NCBI RefSeq assembly: GCF_003094615.1
Contig: NZ_QDKO01000020.1
Location: forward strand, 186,001 to 250,000
Reading direction: 5' to 3'
Length of the DNA: 64,000 nt
Source: Caulobacter radicis
GTDB taxonomy: Bacteria > Pseudomonadota > Alphaproteobacteria > Caulobacterales > Caulobacteraceae
Numbering within the stretch: the stretch's first letter is position 1; every line of letters begins with the position of its first letter. The notes under the pieces were generated by a model. It did no database searches. It worked only from the letters and a program-made list of their open reading frames with translations, and was not told where the DNA came from. The position numbers and the translations under genes were made by a program. This document shows positions 24,911-36,076 of this stretch, piece by piece.

Positions 24911-25880
24911 GACCGCCGCCCGCTTCGCCCAGGCCGCTCTCGGGCACGTCGCCCGCGAGTATCCCAACAAGCTCGACCACGTGCTGGCGAGCGACGCCGA
25001 CGCCCTGGGCCCTCGCGCCCTGCACCCGATCTTCTTCGGCAGCTTCGACTGGCACTCGTGCGTCCACGGCTACTGGACCCTGGCGACGATCCTGCGCCTG
25101 CATCCGCAAATCGCCGAGGCTGGCGCCATCCGCGCCCTGTTCGACGACGCCTTCACGGCCGAAAAGGTCGCCGCCGAGGTCGCCTATCTGGCCCGCCCCG
25201 AAAGCCGGGGCTTCGAACGTCCCTACGGCTGGGCCTGGCTTCTGAAGCTGCAAGCCGAACTGCTGGCCCACGATGCGCCCTGGGCGGCGACCATGCGGCC
25301 GTTGGCCGACGCCTTCGTCGCCCGCTACCGCGCCTTCCTGCCTATCGCCGACTATCCGATCCGGGCCGGCGTACACTCCAACACCGCCTTCGCCTTGGCC
25401 CTGGCCGCCGACTACGCCGACGCCGCCGGCGACGCCGAGTTCCGCGCCGTGCTCGCGGCCAAGGCCGCCGCCTGGTACGGCCAGGACCGCGCCTGCCAGG
25501 CCTGGGAGCCGTCGGGCGACGACTTTCTGTCCTCGGCCCTGGTCGAGGCCCTGGCCATGCGCCGCCTGCACCCCGACAGCTTCGCCGAATGGTTCGCCGC
25601 CTTCCTTCCGGACCTTTCCGGCCGCCGGCCCGCCACGCTGTTCACCCCGCCCAGCGTCAGCGACCGCACCGACGGCAAGATCGCCCATCTCGACGGCCTG
25701 TCCCTTTCCCGCGCCTGGTGCTGGCGCGCCGTCGCCAAGGACGCCCCGCCGGCGCTCGCCGCCGTGGCCACCGAAGCCGCCGACCTGCACCTGACCACCG
25801 CCCTGCCCCACGTCACCGGCGACTACATGGGCGAGCACTGGCTGGCCAGCTTCGCGCTGCTGGCGATGCTGGAGGGGTGA
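24891..25880 (+). CDS. DUF2891 protein
   Basis: A 329-residue soluble protein of the DUF2891 family, function unknown. Conserved segments include ALHPIFFGSFDWHSCVHGYW near residue 50, RPYGWAWLLKLQAEL, and GEHWLASFALLAML at the end. The paired WHS..HGYW residues and repeated helices suggest an alpha-helical enzyme, but no reaction is known to me. No signal peptide is seen. It starts inside the DUF979 gene (20-base overlap), so it is probably made with the transporter and may act on the imported compound. Confidence 0.85.
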   Translation: MSSPSAETAARFAQAALGHVAREYPNKLDHVLASDADALGPRALHPIFFGSFDWHSCVHGYWTLATILRLHPQIAEAGAIRALFDDAFTAEKVAAEVAYLARPESRGFERPYGWAWLLKLQAELLAHDAPWAATMRPLADAFVARYRAFLPIADYPIRAGVHSNTAFALALAADYADAAGDAEFRAVLAAKAAAWYGQDRACQAWEPSGDDFLSSALVEALAMRRLHPDSFAEWFAAFLPDLSGRRPATLFTPPSVSDRTDGKIAHLDGLSLSRAWCWRAVAKDAPPALAAVATEAADLHLTTALPHVTGDYMGEHWLASFALLAMLEG

Positions 25881-25886
25881 GCGAAA

Positions 25887-28410
<2,524 letters not shown>

Positions 28411-28411
<1 letters not shown>

Positions 28412-29277
28412 TGAAGGTCGTCGCCATCGACTTCGAGACGGCCAACGAGACCCGGTCGAGCCCCTGCTCGATCGGCCTGGCCTTCATCGAGGACGGCGCG
28501 GTCGCCCGCGTCGACCACCACTACATCCGGCCGTGGGACATGCGTTTCGCGCCGTTCAACATCGCCTTCCACGGCATCGGCCCCGACCACGTGCGCGGCG
28601 CCGACGAGTTTCCGGCCGTGCTCGACCGGCTGCGCGAGGATCTCGACGGGGCCCTGGTGCTGGCCCACAACGCCGCGTTCGACATCAGCGTCATCCGCCG
28701 CACCTGCGAGCACTACGGCATCGCCCCGCCGGCCTTCGACTACATGTGCACCGTGCAGGTCGCCCGCAGCGTCTGGCCCAGCCTGCCCTCGCACAAGCTG
28801 AACGTGGTCGGCCGGCATCTGGGGATCAGCTTCAAGCACCACGACGCGGCCGGCGACGCCTATGCCTGCGGCCAGGTGGCCCTCGCCGCCGCGGGCCAGG
28901 CCGACGCCGTCGGCGTCCACGACCTGCCGACACGGATCGGCCTGACTCTGGGCCGGCTGAGCCAGGGTGACTACGCTCCGTCGCAGAGCCGGCATCTTCC
29001 CAGGAAGGCCCCGCCGCCGCCGCGCCCCGTCCTGCTGCCCGGCGCCGAGCGCCGCCTGGCCGGCCGCACCGTGGTCTTCACCGGCCAGCTCGACACCATG
29101 AGCCGTCCCGACGCCCAGGACCTCGCGGCGGCCATGGGCGCGCGGGTGGTGCTGTCGGTGACCAAGGCCGTCGACCTCGTGGTCGCCGGCCCCGGCGCGG
29201 GCGCCAAGCTGCGCACGGCCCGCGAGCGCGGGTTGCAGGTGATGGACGAAGAGGCCTGGCTGGCGCTGGTGGGGTGA
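28411..29277 (+). CDS. DnaQ-like 3'-5' exonuclease with C-terminal BRCT domain
   Basis: A 288-residue protein. The N-terminal DEDDh exonuclease domain has AIDFETAN (Asp7, Glu9), LAHNAAFDIS and the His/Asp pair in HHDAAGDAYACG. A Pro-rich linker leads to a BRCT domain (about 215-288) starting GRTVVFTGQLDTMSRPDAQ. That domain is strikingly like the LigA BRCT, including the shared LVVAGPGAG. It overlaps ligA by one base. A role in DNA repair or end processing beside ligase is inferred. Confidence 0.93.
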
Positions 29278-29285
29278 GCCGACCA

Positions 29286-29421
29286 AGGAACCTCCCCCTG
29301 TGGGGGAGGCGGCCGAAGGCCGGTGGGGGGAAGTTCTCAGCCGCCGCGGCGCTGGCAGGTTCAGCAGTCACGCCCCCCGCCGATCGCTTCGCGATCACCT
29401 CCCCCATAGGGGGAGGTTCCT
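29286..29421. repeat. Intergenic palindromic repeat, AGGAACCTCCCC family (copy 2)
   Basis: Same outer arms as copy 1 but with the inner hairpins exchanged: the GGCCGAAGGCC hairpin lies in the left arm and the GATCGC/GCGATC hairpin in the right arm. It lies between the convergent exonuclease and hydrolase genes. Confidence 0.85.
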
Positions 29422-29436
29422 GAATGTCAGACCGAC

Positions 29437-30504
29437 CTACTTCCCCAGAAACGCCGCCAGCCGGTCCTTCCACAGCACCGCCCAGGTGTGGCTGCCATGC
29501 CCCTTGGTCTTCTCGCTGGCCGGCAGCAGCACGAACTGCCCGCGCTTGAGCCGCTTCACCTCGCGCTCGGCGATGCCCAGCTCCGGCGGGTTGATGAAGT
29601 CGTCGGCCGAGTTGATCCAGAGGACCGGGACCTCGATCTTCTCCAGCCCCGCCGACGGGTCGTAGGTGCGCGAGGCGTCGACCTGATAGAGGAGGTCGTT
29701 GGCGTCCAGGCCCGCGATGCGGCGGTTGAAGTCGGCCTCCAGCGCCTTGTCGGTCGCCTCGCGGGTCGGCAGGGCCAGCTGCATCGGCAAAGCAGAGGCG
29801 CCGGCGATGATCAGGAAGTCGGTCGCCGTGCGCAGGCCCTGCATCGGTTGCTGCACATAGTCGCCGCCGTTCCAGGCCGGGTCGGCCTTGATGGCGTCCA
29901 TGGTCATCTTGCGCCACATGCGGTTGCGGCCGGCGATGGCCGCCGGCTGGCAGGCGAACGGCGCCAGCTTCGCGGCGAAGCCCGGATAGGTCTCGCCCCA
30001 GACGAAGCCGTGCATGCAGCCCATCGACGTGCCCATCAGCAGCTGCAGCCGGTCGACCTTCAGCCCCTCGACCAGCAACTGGTGCTGGGCCCGCACCATG
30101 TCGTCGTAGTCGTAGTGCGGAAACTTCGCCTTCAGCCCGTCCGAGGGCTTGGAGGATTTCCCGTGGCCGATGCCGTCGGGCAGGATCACGTACCATTTGG
30201 CCGGATCCAGCAGGCCGCCCGGAACCAGCAGCTCGTCGGCGAACTGCGGCGACAGGAACTGCTTTCCGCTGCCGCCGGTGCCATGCAGCACCATCACCGC
30301 ATTGGTCACCCGTCCTTGCGCATCGCGCCTGGGCTCGCCCAGCGTCGTGTAGTGCAGCCGCAGCTCCGGCAGGGTCTCGCCCGAGCCGAACCTGAAGTCC
30401 CGAACGACGAAGTCGCCTTCCTTGGGCGTCACGGCGGGAGCCGCGAAAGCGGCGGCGGGCGACAGGGCCGCGCAGGCGGCCAGGGTCAGCAGAAGACGGC
30501 GCAT
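29437..30504 (-). CDS. Exported MetX-like alpha/beta hydrolase
   Basis: A 355-residue alpha/beta hydrolase related to homoserine O-acetyltransferase but with a signal peptide (cleavage probably after AAAFA), so it works in the periplasm and is not a biosynthetic MetX. VLHGTGGSGKQF is the oxyanion region, GTSMGCMHG the nucleophile elbow, NSADDF the acid and GHGSHTW the catalytic His. The substrate is unknown. It follows the dehydrogenase gene with a 3-base gap. Confidence 0.85.
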   Translation of the reverse strand: MRRLLLTLAACAALSPAAAFAAPAVTPKEGDFVVRDFRFGSGETLPELRLHYTTLGEPRRDAQGRVTNAVMVLHGTGGSGKQFLSPQFADELLVPGGLLDPAKWYVILPDGIGHGKSSKPSDGLKAKFPHYDYDDMVRAQHQLLVEGLKVDRLQLLMGTSMGCMHGFVWGETYPGFAAKLAPFACQPAAIAGRNRMWRKMTMDAIKADPAWNGGDYVQQPMQGLRTATDFLIIAGASALPMQLALPTREATDKALEADFNRRIAGLDANDLLYQVDASRTYDPSAGLEKIEVPVLWINSADDFINPPELGIAEREVKRLKRGQFVLLPASEKTKGHGSHTWAVLWKDRLAAFLGK

Positions 30505-30507
30505 GGC

Positions 30508-31365
30508 TTACTTCTTCTCCAGCCGCGCCACGAGGCTGGAGGTGTCCCAGCGACTGCCGCCCATGGCCTGCACCTCGCCGTAGAAGCCGTCGATCAGCTT
30601 GGTGGCCTCCAGGGTCGCGCCGTTGCTGGCCGCCTCGTCCAGGGCGATGCCGAGATCCTTGCGCATCCAGTCGACGGCGAAGCCGAACTCGAACTCGCCG
30701 CGCGACATCGTCCCCCAGCGGTTCTCCATCTGCCAGGACTGGGCCGCGCCCTTGGAGATCGCCGCCAGCACATCGTCGGTCGGCAGGCCCGCGCGCTTGG
30801 CGAAATGCAGCGCCTCGGCCACGCCCTGCACCACGCCGGCGATGGCGATCTGGTTGCACATCTTGGTCAGTTGGCCCGCGCCCGACGGCCCCATGCGGCG
30901 CATGGCCTTGGCGTAGACGTTCAGAACCGGCTCGGCCGCCGCGTAGGTCGCTTCGTCACCGCCGACCATGATGGTCAGCTGGCCGTTCTCGGCCCCGGCC
31001 TGCCCGCCCGAGACCGGCGCGTCGAGGAAGCCCACGCCCCTGGCGGCGCAAAGCTCCGCCATCTCGCGCGCCACCTTGGCCGAGGTGGTGGTGTGGTCGA
31101 CGATGATCGCGCCCGCCTCGAGCGCGGGAAGGATTTCCGCCACCACGGCGCGGACGTCGTCGTCGTTGCCGACGCACAGGGCGACCAGCCGCGCGCCCTT
31201 GCTGGCCCCGGCGATGGTAGGCTCGCTCTTGCCGCCGTGCTTTTCCACCCAGCGCGCGGCCTTTTCGGCGGTGCGGTTGTAGACGGTCACCTCGTGGCCG
31301 GCGGCCCGCAGGTGGCCCGCCATCGGAAAGCCCATGACGCCAAGACCGATGAACGCCGTCTTCAT
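30508..31365 (-). CDS. Beta-hydroxyacid dehydrogenase (3-hydroxyisobutyrate dehydrogenase-like)
   Basis: A 285-residue NAD(P)-dependent dehydrogenase. The Rossmann motif AFIGLGVMGFPMAGHL opens the protein. FLDAPVSGGQAGAENGQLTI (substrate-binding signature) and the catalytic Lys in TKMCNQIAIAG follow, and the C-terminal helical domain contains FAVDWMRKDLGIALDEA. The family includes 3-hydroxyisobutyrate, tartronate semialdehyde and glyoxylate/succinic semialdehyde reductases; the exact substrate is open. The start at 31365 has an AAGGAG site upstream. Confidence 0.9.
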   Translation of the reverse strand: MKTAFIGLGVMGFPMAGHLRAAGHEVTVYNRTAEKAARWVEKHGGKSEPTIAGASKGARLVALCVGNDDDVRAVVAEILPALEAGAIIVDHTTTSAKVAREMAELCAARGVGFLDAPVSGGQAGAENGQLTIMVGGDEATYAAAEPVLNVYAKAMRRMGPSGAGQLTKMCNQIAIAGVVQGVAEALHFAKRAGLPTDDVLAAISKGAAQSWQMENRWGTMSRGEFEFGFAVDWMRKDLGIALDEAASNGATLEATKLIDGFYGEVQAMGGSRWDTSSLVARLEKK

Positions 31366-31472
31366 GCGCGAGACTCCTTGCCGCACCCTGCGAATTGGCC
31401 CCGTGCATGAGCCCATCGGCCCCGCATCGCAACGCCATTTTAACGTCCTGCGCGCAGGTTGCCCCGACAGGG

Positions 31473-31486
31473 TTAAGCAGGCTTAA
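31473..31486 (+). promoter_or_regulatory. TTAA-N6-TTAA palindrome before motB
   Basis: The palindrome TTAAGCAGGCTTAA ends 5 bases before the motB ATG. It resembles the CtrA site TTAA-N7-TTAA but with a 6-base spacer. No Shine-Dalgarno sequence is seen in the usual place. Confidence 0.35.
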
Positions 31487-31491
31487 GCACG

Positions 31492-32391
31492 ATGGCGTCG
31501 ACCGGCGAAGCGCCGATCATCATCAAGAAGGTCAAGAAGGGCGGCGGCCATGGTCACCATGGCGGCGCCTGGAAGGTGGCCTATGCCGACTTCGTGACGG
31601 CGATGATGGCCTTCTTCCTGCTGATGTGGCTGCTCAACACGACGAGCCCCGAACAGAAGCAGGGCATCGCCGACTATTTCGCGCCGGCCTCGATCTCGTC
31701 CAGCACCAGCGGCTCGGGCGGCATCCTGGGCGGCACCTCGCTCGGCGACGACGGCGCCAAGGCCGACGGCAAGATGTCGGTCGTCCAGCAGATGGCCCCC
31801 GAGGCCCCCGACCAGACCAACCAGGACGGCCAGTCCTCGACCACCGCCAGCCTCGACTCGGCCAGCGAGCAGGCCCTGCGCGACGCCCTGGCCAAGAAGG
31901 AACAGGACAGCTTCGCCTCGGCCGCCCAGTCCCTGCGCCAGTCGCTGCAGGACATGCCCGAGCTGGCCGAGCTGTCGAAGCAGATCCTCATCGACCAGAC
32001 CCCGGAAGGCCTGCGCATCCAGCTGGTCGACCAGGAAGGCCGCTCGATGTTCAAGGAGGGCTCGCGCGAGCCCAACGACCGCGCCCGCCTGCTGCTGCGC
32101 GCGGTGGCCAAGGTCATCAACCAGCTGCCCAACCGCATCACCGTCTCGGGCCACACCAGCGCCGACCAGCGCGGCCGCAAGGCCGACAGCGACTGGGCCC
32201 TGTCGGCCCAGCGCGCCGACACCTCGCGCCAGATCCTGCGCGGCGCCGGCGTCGACGACGACCGCATCTACCAGGTCTCGGGCAAGGCCAATTCCGAGCC
32301 CCTCTACGCCGACGATCCGACCCTGGCCGGCAACCGCCGGATCTCCATCGTCCTGTTGCGCGAAAAGCCCGTCCTGCCCGACAACCTGTGA
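31492..32391 (+). CDS. motB: Flagellar stator protein MotB
   Basis: Stator subunit that anchors the flagellar motor to peptidoglycan and forms the proton channel with MotA. The 299-residue protein has a short basic N-terminus (IIIKKVKKGGGHGHHGG), one transmembrane helix with the proton-binding Asp33 (YADFVTAMMAFFLLMWLLN), a linker, and a C-terminal OmpA-like domain with the peptidoglycan-binding NRITVSGHTSAD segment. motA is not adjacent. A palindrome resembling a CtrA site lies just upstream. Confidence 0.96.
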   Translation: MASTGEAPIIIKKVKKGGGHGHHGGAWKVAYADFVTAMMAFFLLMWLLNTTSPEQKQGIADYFAPASISSSTSGSGGILGGTSLGDDGAKADGKMSVVQQMAPEAPDQTNQDGQSSTTASLDSASEQALRDALAKKEQDSFASAAQSLRQSLQDMPELAELSKQILIDQTPEGLRIQLVDQEGRSMFKEGSREPNDRARLLLRAVAKVINQLPNRITVSGHTSADQRGRKADSDWALSAQRADTSRQILRGAGVDDDRIYQVSGKANSEPLYADDPTLAGNRRISIVLLREKPVLPDNL

Positions 32392-32502
32392 CCGTTAGCC
32401 GCGTCGCGCGTTTGTCCTGCTTGCACAACGGCTCGGCATACCGCCTAATCACCTTCACGGATCAGGCGGGGGCCTGACCGGGAGTAAGGGGACAGGGACG
32501 AC

Positions 32503-33348
32503 GTGACGCAGCATTTTCCGACGCGACAGCTTCGGTTCTTCCTGACGGCGCCGACCCCTTGCCCGTACCTGCCCGGCCGCCAGGAGCGGAAGGTGTTCAC
32601 CCACCTGCCCCTGTCCGACGGCCCCGGCGTCAACGATAGCCTGACCCAGGTCGGCTTCCGCCGCTCCCAGAACATCGCCTATCGGCCCGCCTGCGAGACC
32701 TGCCGCGCCTGCCAGTCGGCCCGCGCGCCCGCCGCCGACTACGAATTCTCGCGCTCCGAGCGCCGCGCCCTCAATCGCAACAACGATCTCGTCCGCTGCC
32801 TGGTCGAGGCTGAGGCCACGCTGGAGCAGTTCGAGCTGCTGCGCCGCTACCTCACCGCCCGCCACGCCGACGGCGGGATGGCGGAAATGACCTGGCCCGA
32901 CTACGTGGCGATGGTCGAGGACACCGCTGTCCGCACCCACCTGATCGAGTACCGCCGCCCGTCGGTGGATCGCGGCCCGGGCGAGCTGGTGGCCTGCGTG
33001 CTGGTCGACGTGCTCGCCGACGGCCTGTCGCTGGTCTACAGCTTCTACGACCCGACGCAGGAACGCCGCAGCCTGGGGTCGTTCATCATCCTCGACCACA
33101 TCGTCCAGGCCCGCCTGACCGGCCTTCCTTACGTCTATCTGGGCTACTGGGTCCCGGGCTCGGAGAAGATGGCTTACAAGGCCAAGTTCTCGCCCCTGGA
33201 GATCCTCAAGCCCGGCGGCTGGTCGCTGATGTCGGCCCGCGAACGCGGCGCCCGCCCGCCCAGGACCGCCCCGGCCCCGGCCGTCCGCGAGGTCGAGCTC
33301 TCCGACGCCATCCCGCTGACCGAACTGCCCGCGGCTGGGAAGCCGTAA
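32503..33348 (+). CDS. bpt: Aspartate/glutamate leucyltransferase
   Basis: Transfers leucine from Leu-tRNA to proteins with N-terminal Asp or Glu, marking them for ClpAP degradation by the N-end rule. The 281-residue protein has the family opening FFLTAPTPCPYLPGRQERK, the RPACETCRACQSAR cysteine region, NRNNDL, YSFYDP and YLGYWVPGSEKMAYKAKFSP. The C-terminal 40 residues are variable and Pro-rich. The GTG at 32503 is the start that fits the family. Confidence 0.94.
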   Translation: MTQHFPTRQLRFFLTAPTPCPYLPGRQERKVFTHLPLSDGPGVNDSLTQVGFRRSQNIAYRPACETCRACQSARAPAADYEFSRSERRALNRNNDLVRCLVEAEATLEQFELLRRYLTARHADGGMAEMTWPDYVAMVEDTAVRTHLIEYRRPSVDRGPGELVACVLVDVLADGLSLVYSFYDPTQERRSLGSFIILDHIVQARLTGLPYVYLGYWVPGSEKMAYKAKFSPLEILKPGGWSLMSARERGARPPRTAPAPAVREVELSDAIPLTELPAAGKP

Positions 33349-33353
33349 CTAGA

Positions 33354-33518
33354 ACCCTCTCTCTTTGAGAGAGGGAGGGGCCCGCCGCGAAGCGGTGGGA
33401 GGGTGAGAGGTTTCACCCTTGGCCGTCTGATCCCACTCAGCGTCCCAATCGGCCAGACCTTACCCCCTCACCCTCCCAGGCTTCGCCTGGGCCCCTCCCT
33501 CTCCCTTTGGGAGAGGGT
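33354..33518. repeat. Intergenic inverted repeat (ACCCTCTC type)
   Basis: Outer arms are ACCCTCTCTCTTTGAGAGAG and its near-complement ending GAGAGGGT; inner hairpins include CAGGCTTCGCCTG. It lies between the convergent bpt and SDR genes and differs in sequence from the AGGAACC family, though the architecture is alike. Confidence 0.75.
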
Positions 33519-33522
33519 CATT

Positions 33523-34290
33523 TCAGCGCGACCAGGCCACTCCGCCGTCGACCGCCAACGTGCCGCCGACCACGTAATCCCCCGCCCGCGAGGCGAGATA
33601 GATCGCCGCCCCCGCCATGTCCTCGGCCTCGCCGATGCGGCCGGCGGGGATGAACTTGGCCACGGCGTCGGCGTGATCGCGGGCCGTGCGGTTCATGTCG
33701 CTGGCGAAGGCGCCGGGCGCGATGGCCGACACCGCGATGTTCTCGGGCGCCAGGCGCAGGGCCATGCGCTTGGTCATGTGGATCAGGCCGGCCTTGCTGG
33801 CGCCGTAGGGATAGGTCTCCTCCTTGGTCACCGACAGGCCGTCGATCGAGGCGATGTTGATCACCTTGGCCACCCGGGTCTTGGCCGCTTCGCGCAGCGG
33901 AGCCAGCAGGGCCTGGGTCAGGAAGAACGGGGTCTTCATGTTCAGGTCGACGGTCTTGTCCCAGCCGGCCTCGGGGAACTCGTCGATGCCCGCGCCCCAG
34001 GCCGCCCCGGCGTTGTTCACCAGAATGTCGAGCTTGCTCTCGCGCTCGAGGATCCGCGCGGCCAGGCCCTGCACGCCCTCCATCGTCGAGATGTCGCCCG
34101 GCAGCGAGACGCACTCGCCGAACTGCGACAGCTCCCGCGCGGCCTCGTCGCAGGCGCCGGCCTTGCGGGCGGTGATGTAGACCCTGGCCGCCCCGTGGCG
34201 CAGGAAGCCCTCGACGATCATCCGGCCGATGCCGCGCGAACCGCCGGTGACGAGGGCCACGCGGCCCTCGAGCGAAAACAGATCCTGCAT
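33523..34290 (-). CDS. SDR-family oxidoreductase (RhlG-like)
   Basis: A 255-residue short-chain dehydrogenase. TGGSRGIG is the NADP-binding motif, NNAGAAWGAG the NAG region, and the catalytic residues are Ser in NIASIDG and Tyr/Lys in YPYGASKAG. The sequence layout resembles RhlG-type ketoreductases. The ATG at 34290 has a GGAGG site. It lies 49 bases downstream of the beta-lactamase-fold gene in the same direction, so the two are probably one transcript. The substrate is unknown. Confidence 0.88.
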   Translation of the reverse strand: MQDLFSLEGRVALVTGGSRGIGRMIVEGFLRHGAARVYITARKAGACDEAARELSQFGECVSLPGDISTMEGVQGLAARILERESKLDILVNNAGAAWGAGIDEFPEAGWDKTVDLNMKTPFFLTQALLAPLREAAKTRVAKVINIASIDGLSVTKEETYPYGASKAGLIHMTKRMALRLAPENIAVSAIAPGAFASDMNRTARDHADAVAKFIPAGRIGEAEDMAGAAIYLASRAGDYVVGGTLAVDGGVAWSR

Positions 34291-34339
34291 GTGATTTCCT
34301 CCGTCAGCCCTTTGGCGGGCCTTATTTTTCGGGATTGGC

Positions 34340-35665
34340 CTATTTCTCTGGTTGGACAAGCGCCTGGTAGACCAGGGTGGAAGCACGGTCGCCAAGGTCG
34401 CGCAGGGCCGGGTCGCCGTCCTTGGCCAGAACGTGGATCATCCCCAGGAAGAAGAGGTCGTTCTCGGGGTCGATCCAGAACCAGGTGCCGGCCGCGCCGC
34501 CCCAGCTGTAGGTCCCCTTCCCCGCCAGCGTCCCGGCCCGGGCCGGATCGGTGACCACCATGAAGTCGAGGCCGAAGCCCTTGCCGCTGGCCTTGGAGAA
34601 CTCGGCCTTGGGGTCGTCCAGGATCGCGTCGGGCAGATGGTCGGAAGCCATCAGCTTCACCGTGGCCGGCGACAGGATCCGCGCCCCGTCCAGCTCGCCG
34701 CCGTTCAGCAGCATCTGGCAGAAGCGGGCGTAGTCGGCGTTGGTCGACACCAGGCCGCCGCCGCCCGAGGCCACCACCGGCGGCTTGCTGACGTCCAGCA
34801 CCATGAAGCCTTCGGCCGGGATGATCTTCTTGGCCTTGGCGTCCCACAGATAGAGGCTGGCCAGGCGATCGGCCTTCTCGGCCGGCAGCCAGAAGCCGGT
34901 GTCCTTCATCTTCAGCGGCGCGAAGATGCGGCTCTGCATGAAGTCCGGCAGGCTCTGGCCCGACAGCTTCTCGACGATGAAGCCCTGGATGTCGACGGCG
35001 ACGCTGTATTTCCACTGCTTGCCGGGCGGGCCGACCAGCGGCAGCTTGGCGACCTTCTCGACGAACTCCTGGCCGCTCTTGGAGCCCAGCACGCCGGTCG
35101 AGACATAGGCCTTGTCGATCGGGTTGTTGGGCACGAGGCCGTAGGCGAAGCCGCCGGTGTGGCTCATGATCTCGCGCATGGTCGGCGGCCGGTCGGCCGC
35201 CTCGGTGACGAACGAGCCGTCGGCGTTGACGCCCTTGTAGACGCGCAGGTTGGCGAATTCCGGCACGTACTTGGTCACCGGGTCGTCGAGGCTCCACTTG
35301 CCCTCCTCGAACAGGATCATCATCGCCACGCCCGTGACCGGCTTGGTCTGGGAGTAGATCCGGAAGATCGTGTCCTTGGTCATCGGCGGGCCGCCGAAGC
35401 CGCGCGCGCCGTAGGTCTCGAAGCTGACCACCTTGCCGTGACGCACCAGCATCGTCGTCGCGCCCGGCAGGTGGCCGGTGGCGACCAGGTCCTTCATCAG
35501 GGCGTCGAGGCGCTTGAGCCGCTCGGACGAGACGCCGACGCTCTCGGGGGCGGCAGCGACCAGCTGGTCCTTCGGCGCGGCCAGGGCGAGCGCGCCGCTC
35601 CCCCCAAAGGAAAGGGCCAGGGAGAGGGCCAGGGCCGTCGCCAACCCGAAACGCCGTATCATCAT
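34340..35665 (-). CDS. Exported serine hydrolase, class C beta-lactamase fold
   Basis: A 441-residue secreted protein of the beta-lactamase/transpeptidase-like family (EstB type). After a signal peptide, the catalytic SxxK is seen as SQTK, then YSV (the YxN equivalent), and MSHTGGFAYG is typical of esterases in this family. It is more likely an esterase or peptidase than an antibiotic-resistance enzyme. The ATG at 35665 begins the signal peptide; an upstream TTG is less likely. Confidence 0.87.
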   Translation of the reverse strand: MMIRRFGLATALALSLALSFGGSGALALAAPKDQLVAAAPESVGVSSERLKRLDALMKDLVATGHLPGATTMLVRHGKVVSFETYGARGFGGPPMTKDTIFRIYSQTKPVTGVAMMILFEEGKWSLDDPVTKYVPEFANLRVYKGVNADGSFVTEAADRPPTMREIMSHTGGFAYGLVPNNPIDKAYVSTGVLGSKSGQEFVEKVAKLPLVGPPGKQWKYSVAVDIQGFIVEKLSGQSLPDFMQSRIFAPLKMKDTGFWLPAEKADRLASLYLWDAKAKKIIPAEGFMVLDVSKPPVVASGGGGLVSTNADYARFCQMLLNGGELDGARILSPATVKLMASDHLPDAILDDPKAEFSKASGKGFGLDFMVVTDPARAGTLAGKGTYSWGGAAGTWFWIDPENDLFFLGMIHVLAKDGDPALRDLGDRASTLVYQALVQPEK

Positions 35666-35781
35666 GCTACACCCCAAACAGCCGTTTGAGGGACCTTACC
35701 CAGGATTGCGACAGGCGCAATCGCGCTTGGAGCGACGGCCGGGATCGATCAGCCGCAAATGGGGAAACGCTTTTACATGAT

Positions 35782-35806
35782 CCCCTCCCCCATCAAGGGG
35801 GAAGGG
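35782..35806. repeat. Short hairpin, CCCTTCCCCC type
   Basis: A 25-base hairpin with C-rich and G-rich arms around ATCAA. An almost identical hairpin follows the MFS gene at 52416-52440. It lies at the 3' end of the small leftward gene and could act as a terminator-like element. Confidence 0.5.
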
Positions 35807-35822
35807 TGAAAGGGATGACCGG

Positions 35823-36002
35823 CTACTTCTTCTTCGCCTTGGAGGCGTAGACCGCCAGGAACGTGGTCCCCACTCCGGCGAACACCGCGATCAGAGCGGC
35901 GAAGATCGCCACCGACTTCTTGGAATCGCCGTCGGCGGCATGGGCCAGGGCCGGCGTCGCCAGCACGGCGGTCATGATCAGCAGCGACTTGATGGTCTTC
36001 AT
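35823..36002 (-). CDS. Small exported membrane protein, 59 residues
   Basis: A short gene read directly from the sequence. The product opens with a signal peptide (KTIKSLLIMTAVLATPALA), then a charged spacer, a single hydrophobic helix (VAIFAALIAVFAGVGTTFLA) and a basic KAKKK end. It probably sits in the inner membrane with a cytoplasmic basic tail. I do not recognise the family. It lies between the beta-lactamase-fold gene and the SGNH esterase gene, in their direction; a GAGGGGG stretch lies just upstream of the ATG. Confidence 0.7.
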   Translation of the reverse strand: MKTIKSLLIMTAVLATPALAHAADGDSKKSVAIFAALIAVFAGVGTTFLAVYASKAKKK

Positions 36003-36036
36003 GGATTAGCCCCCTCGCGAATACTCAAGAGGGAGC

Positions 36037-36071
36037 TAACCCGCCCGCCGCCTTCGCGGCAAGGCGGGTTA
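36037..36071. other. Hairpin between SGNH esterase gene and small membrane protein gene
   Basis: Nine-base arms TAACCCGCC and GGCGGGTTA enclose a smaller inner hairpin. No T-tract follows on either strand, so a terminator is not certain. Confidence 0.4.
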
Positions 36072-36076
36072 CGGGT

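Noticed and set aside
29437..30504. Homoserine O-acetyltransferase (metX)
   Set aside because: A clear signal peptide and the lack of methionine genes nearby argue for an exported hydrolase of the same fold.
34340..35665. Beta-lactamase resistance gene
   Set aside because: The SxxK and YxV motifs fit the broad serine-hydrolase family of this fold, and the HTGG segment is typical of esterases. Nothing indicates antibiotic hydrolysis.
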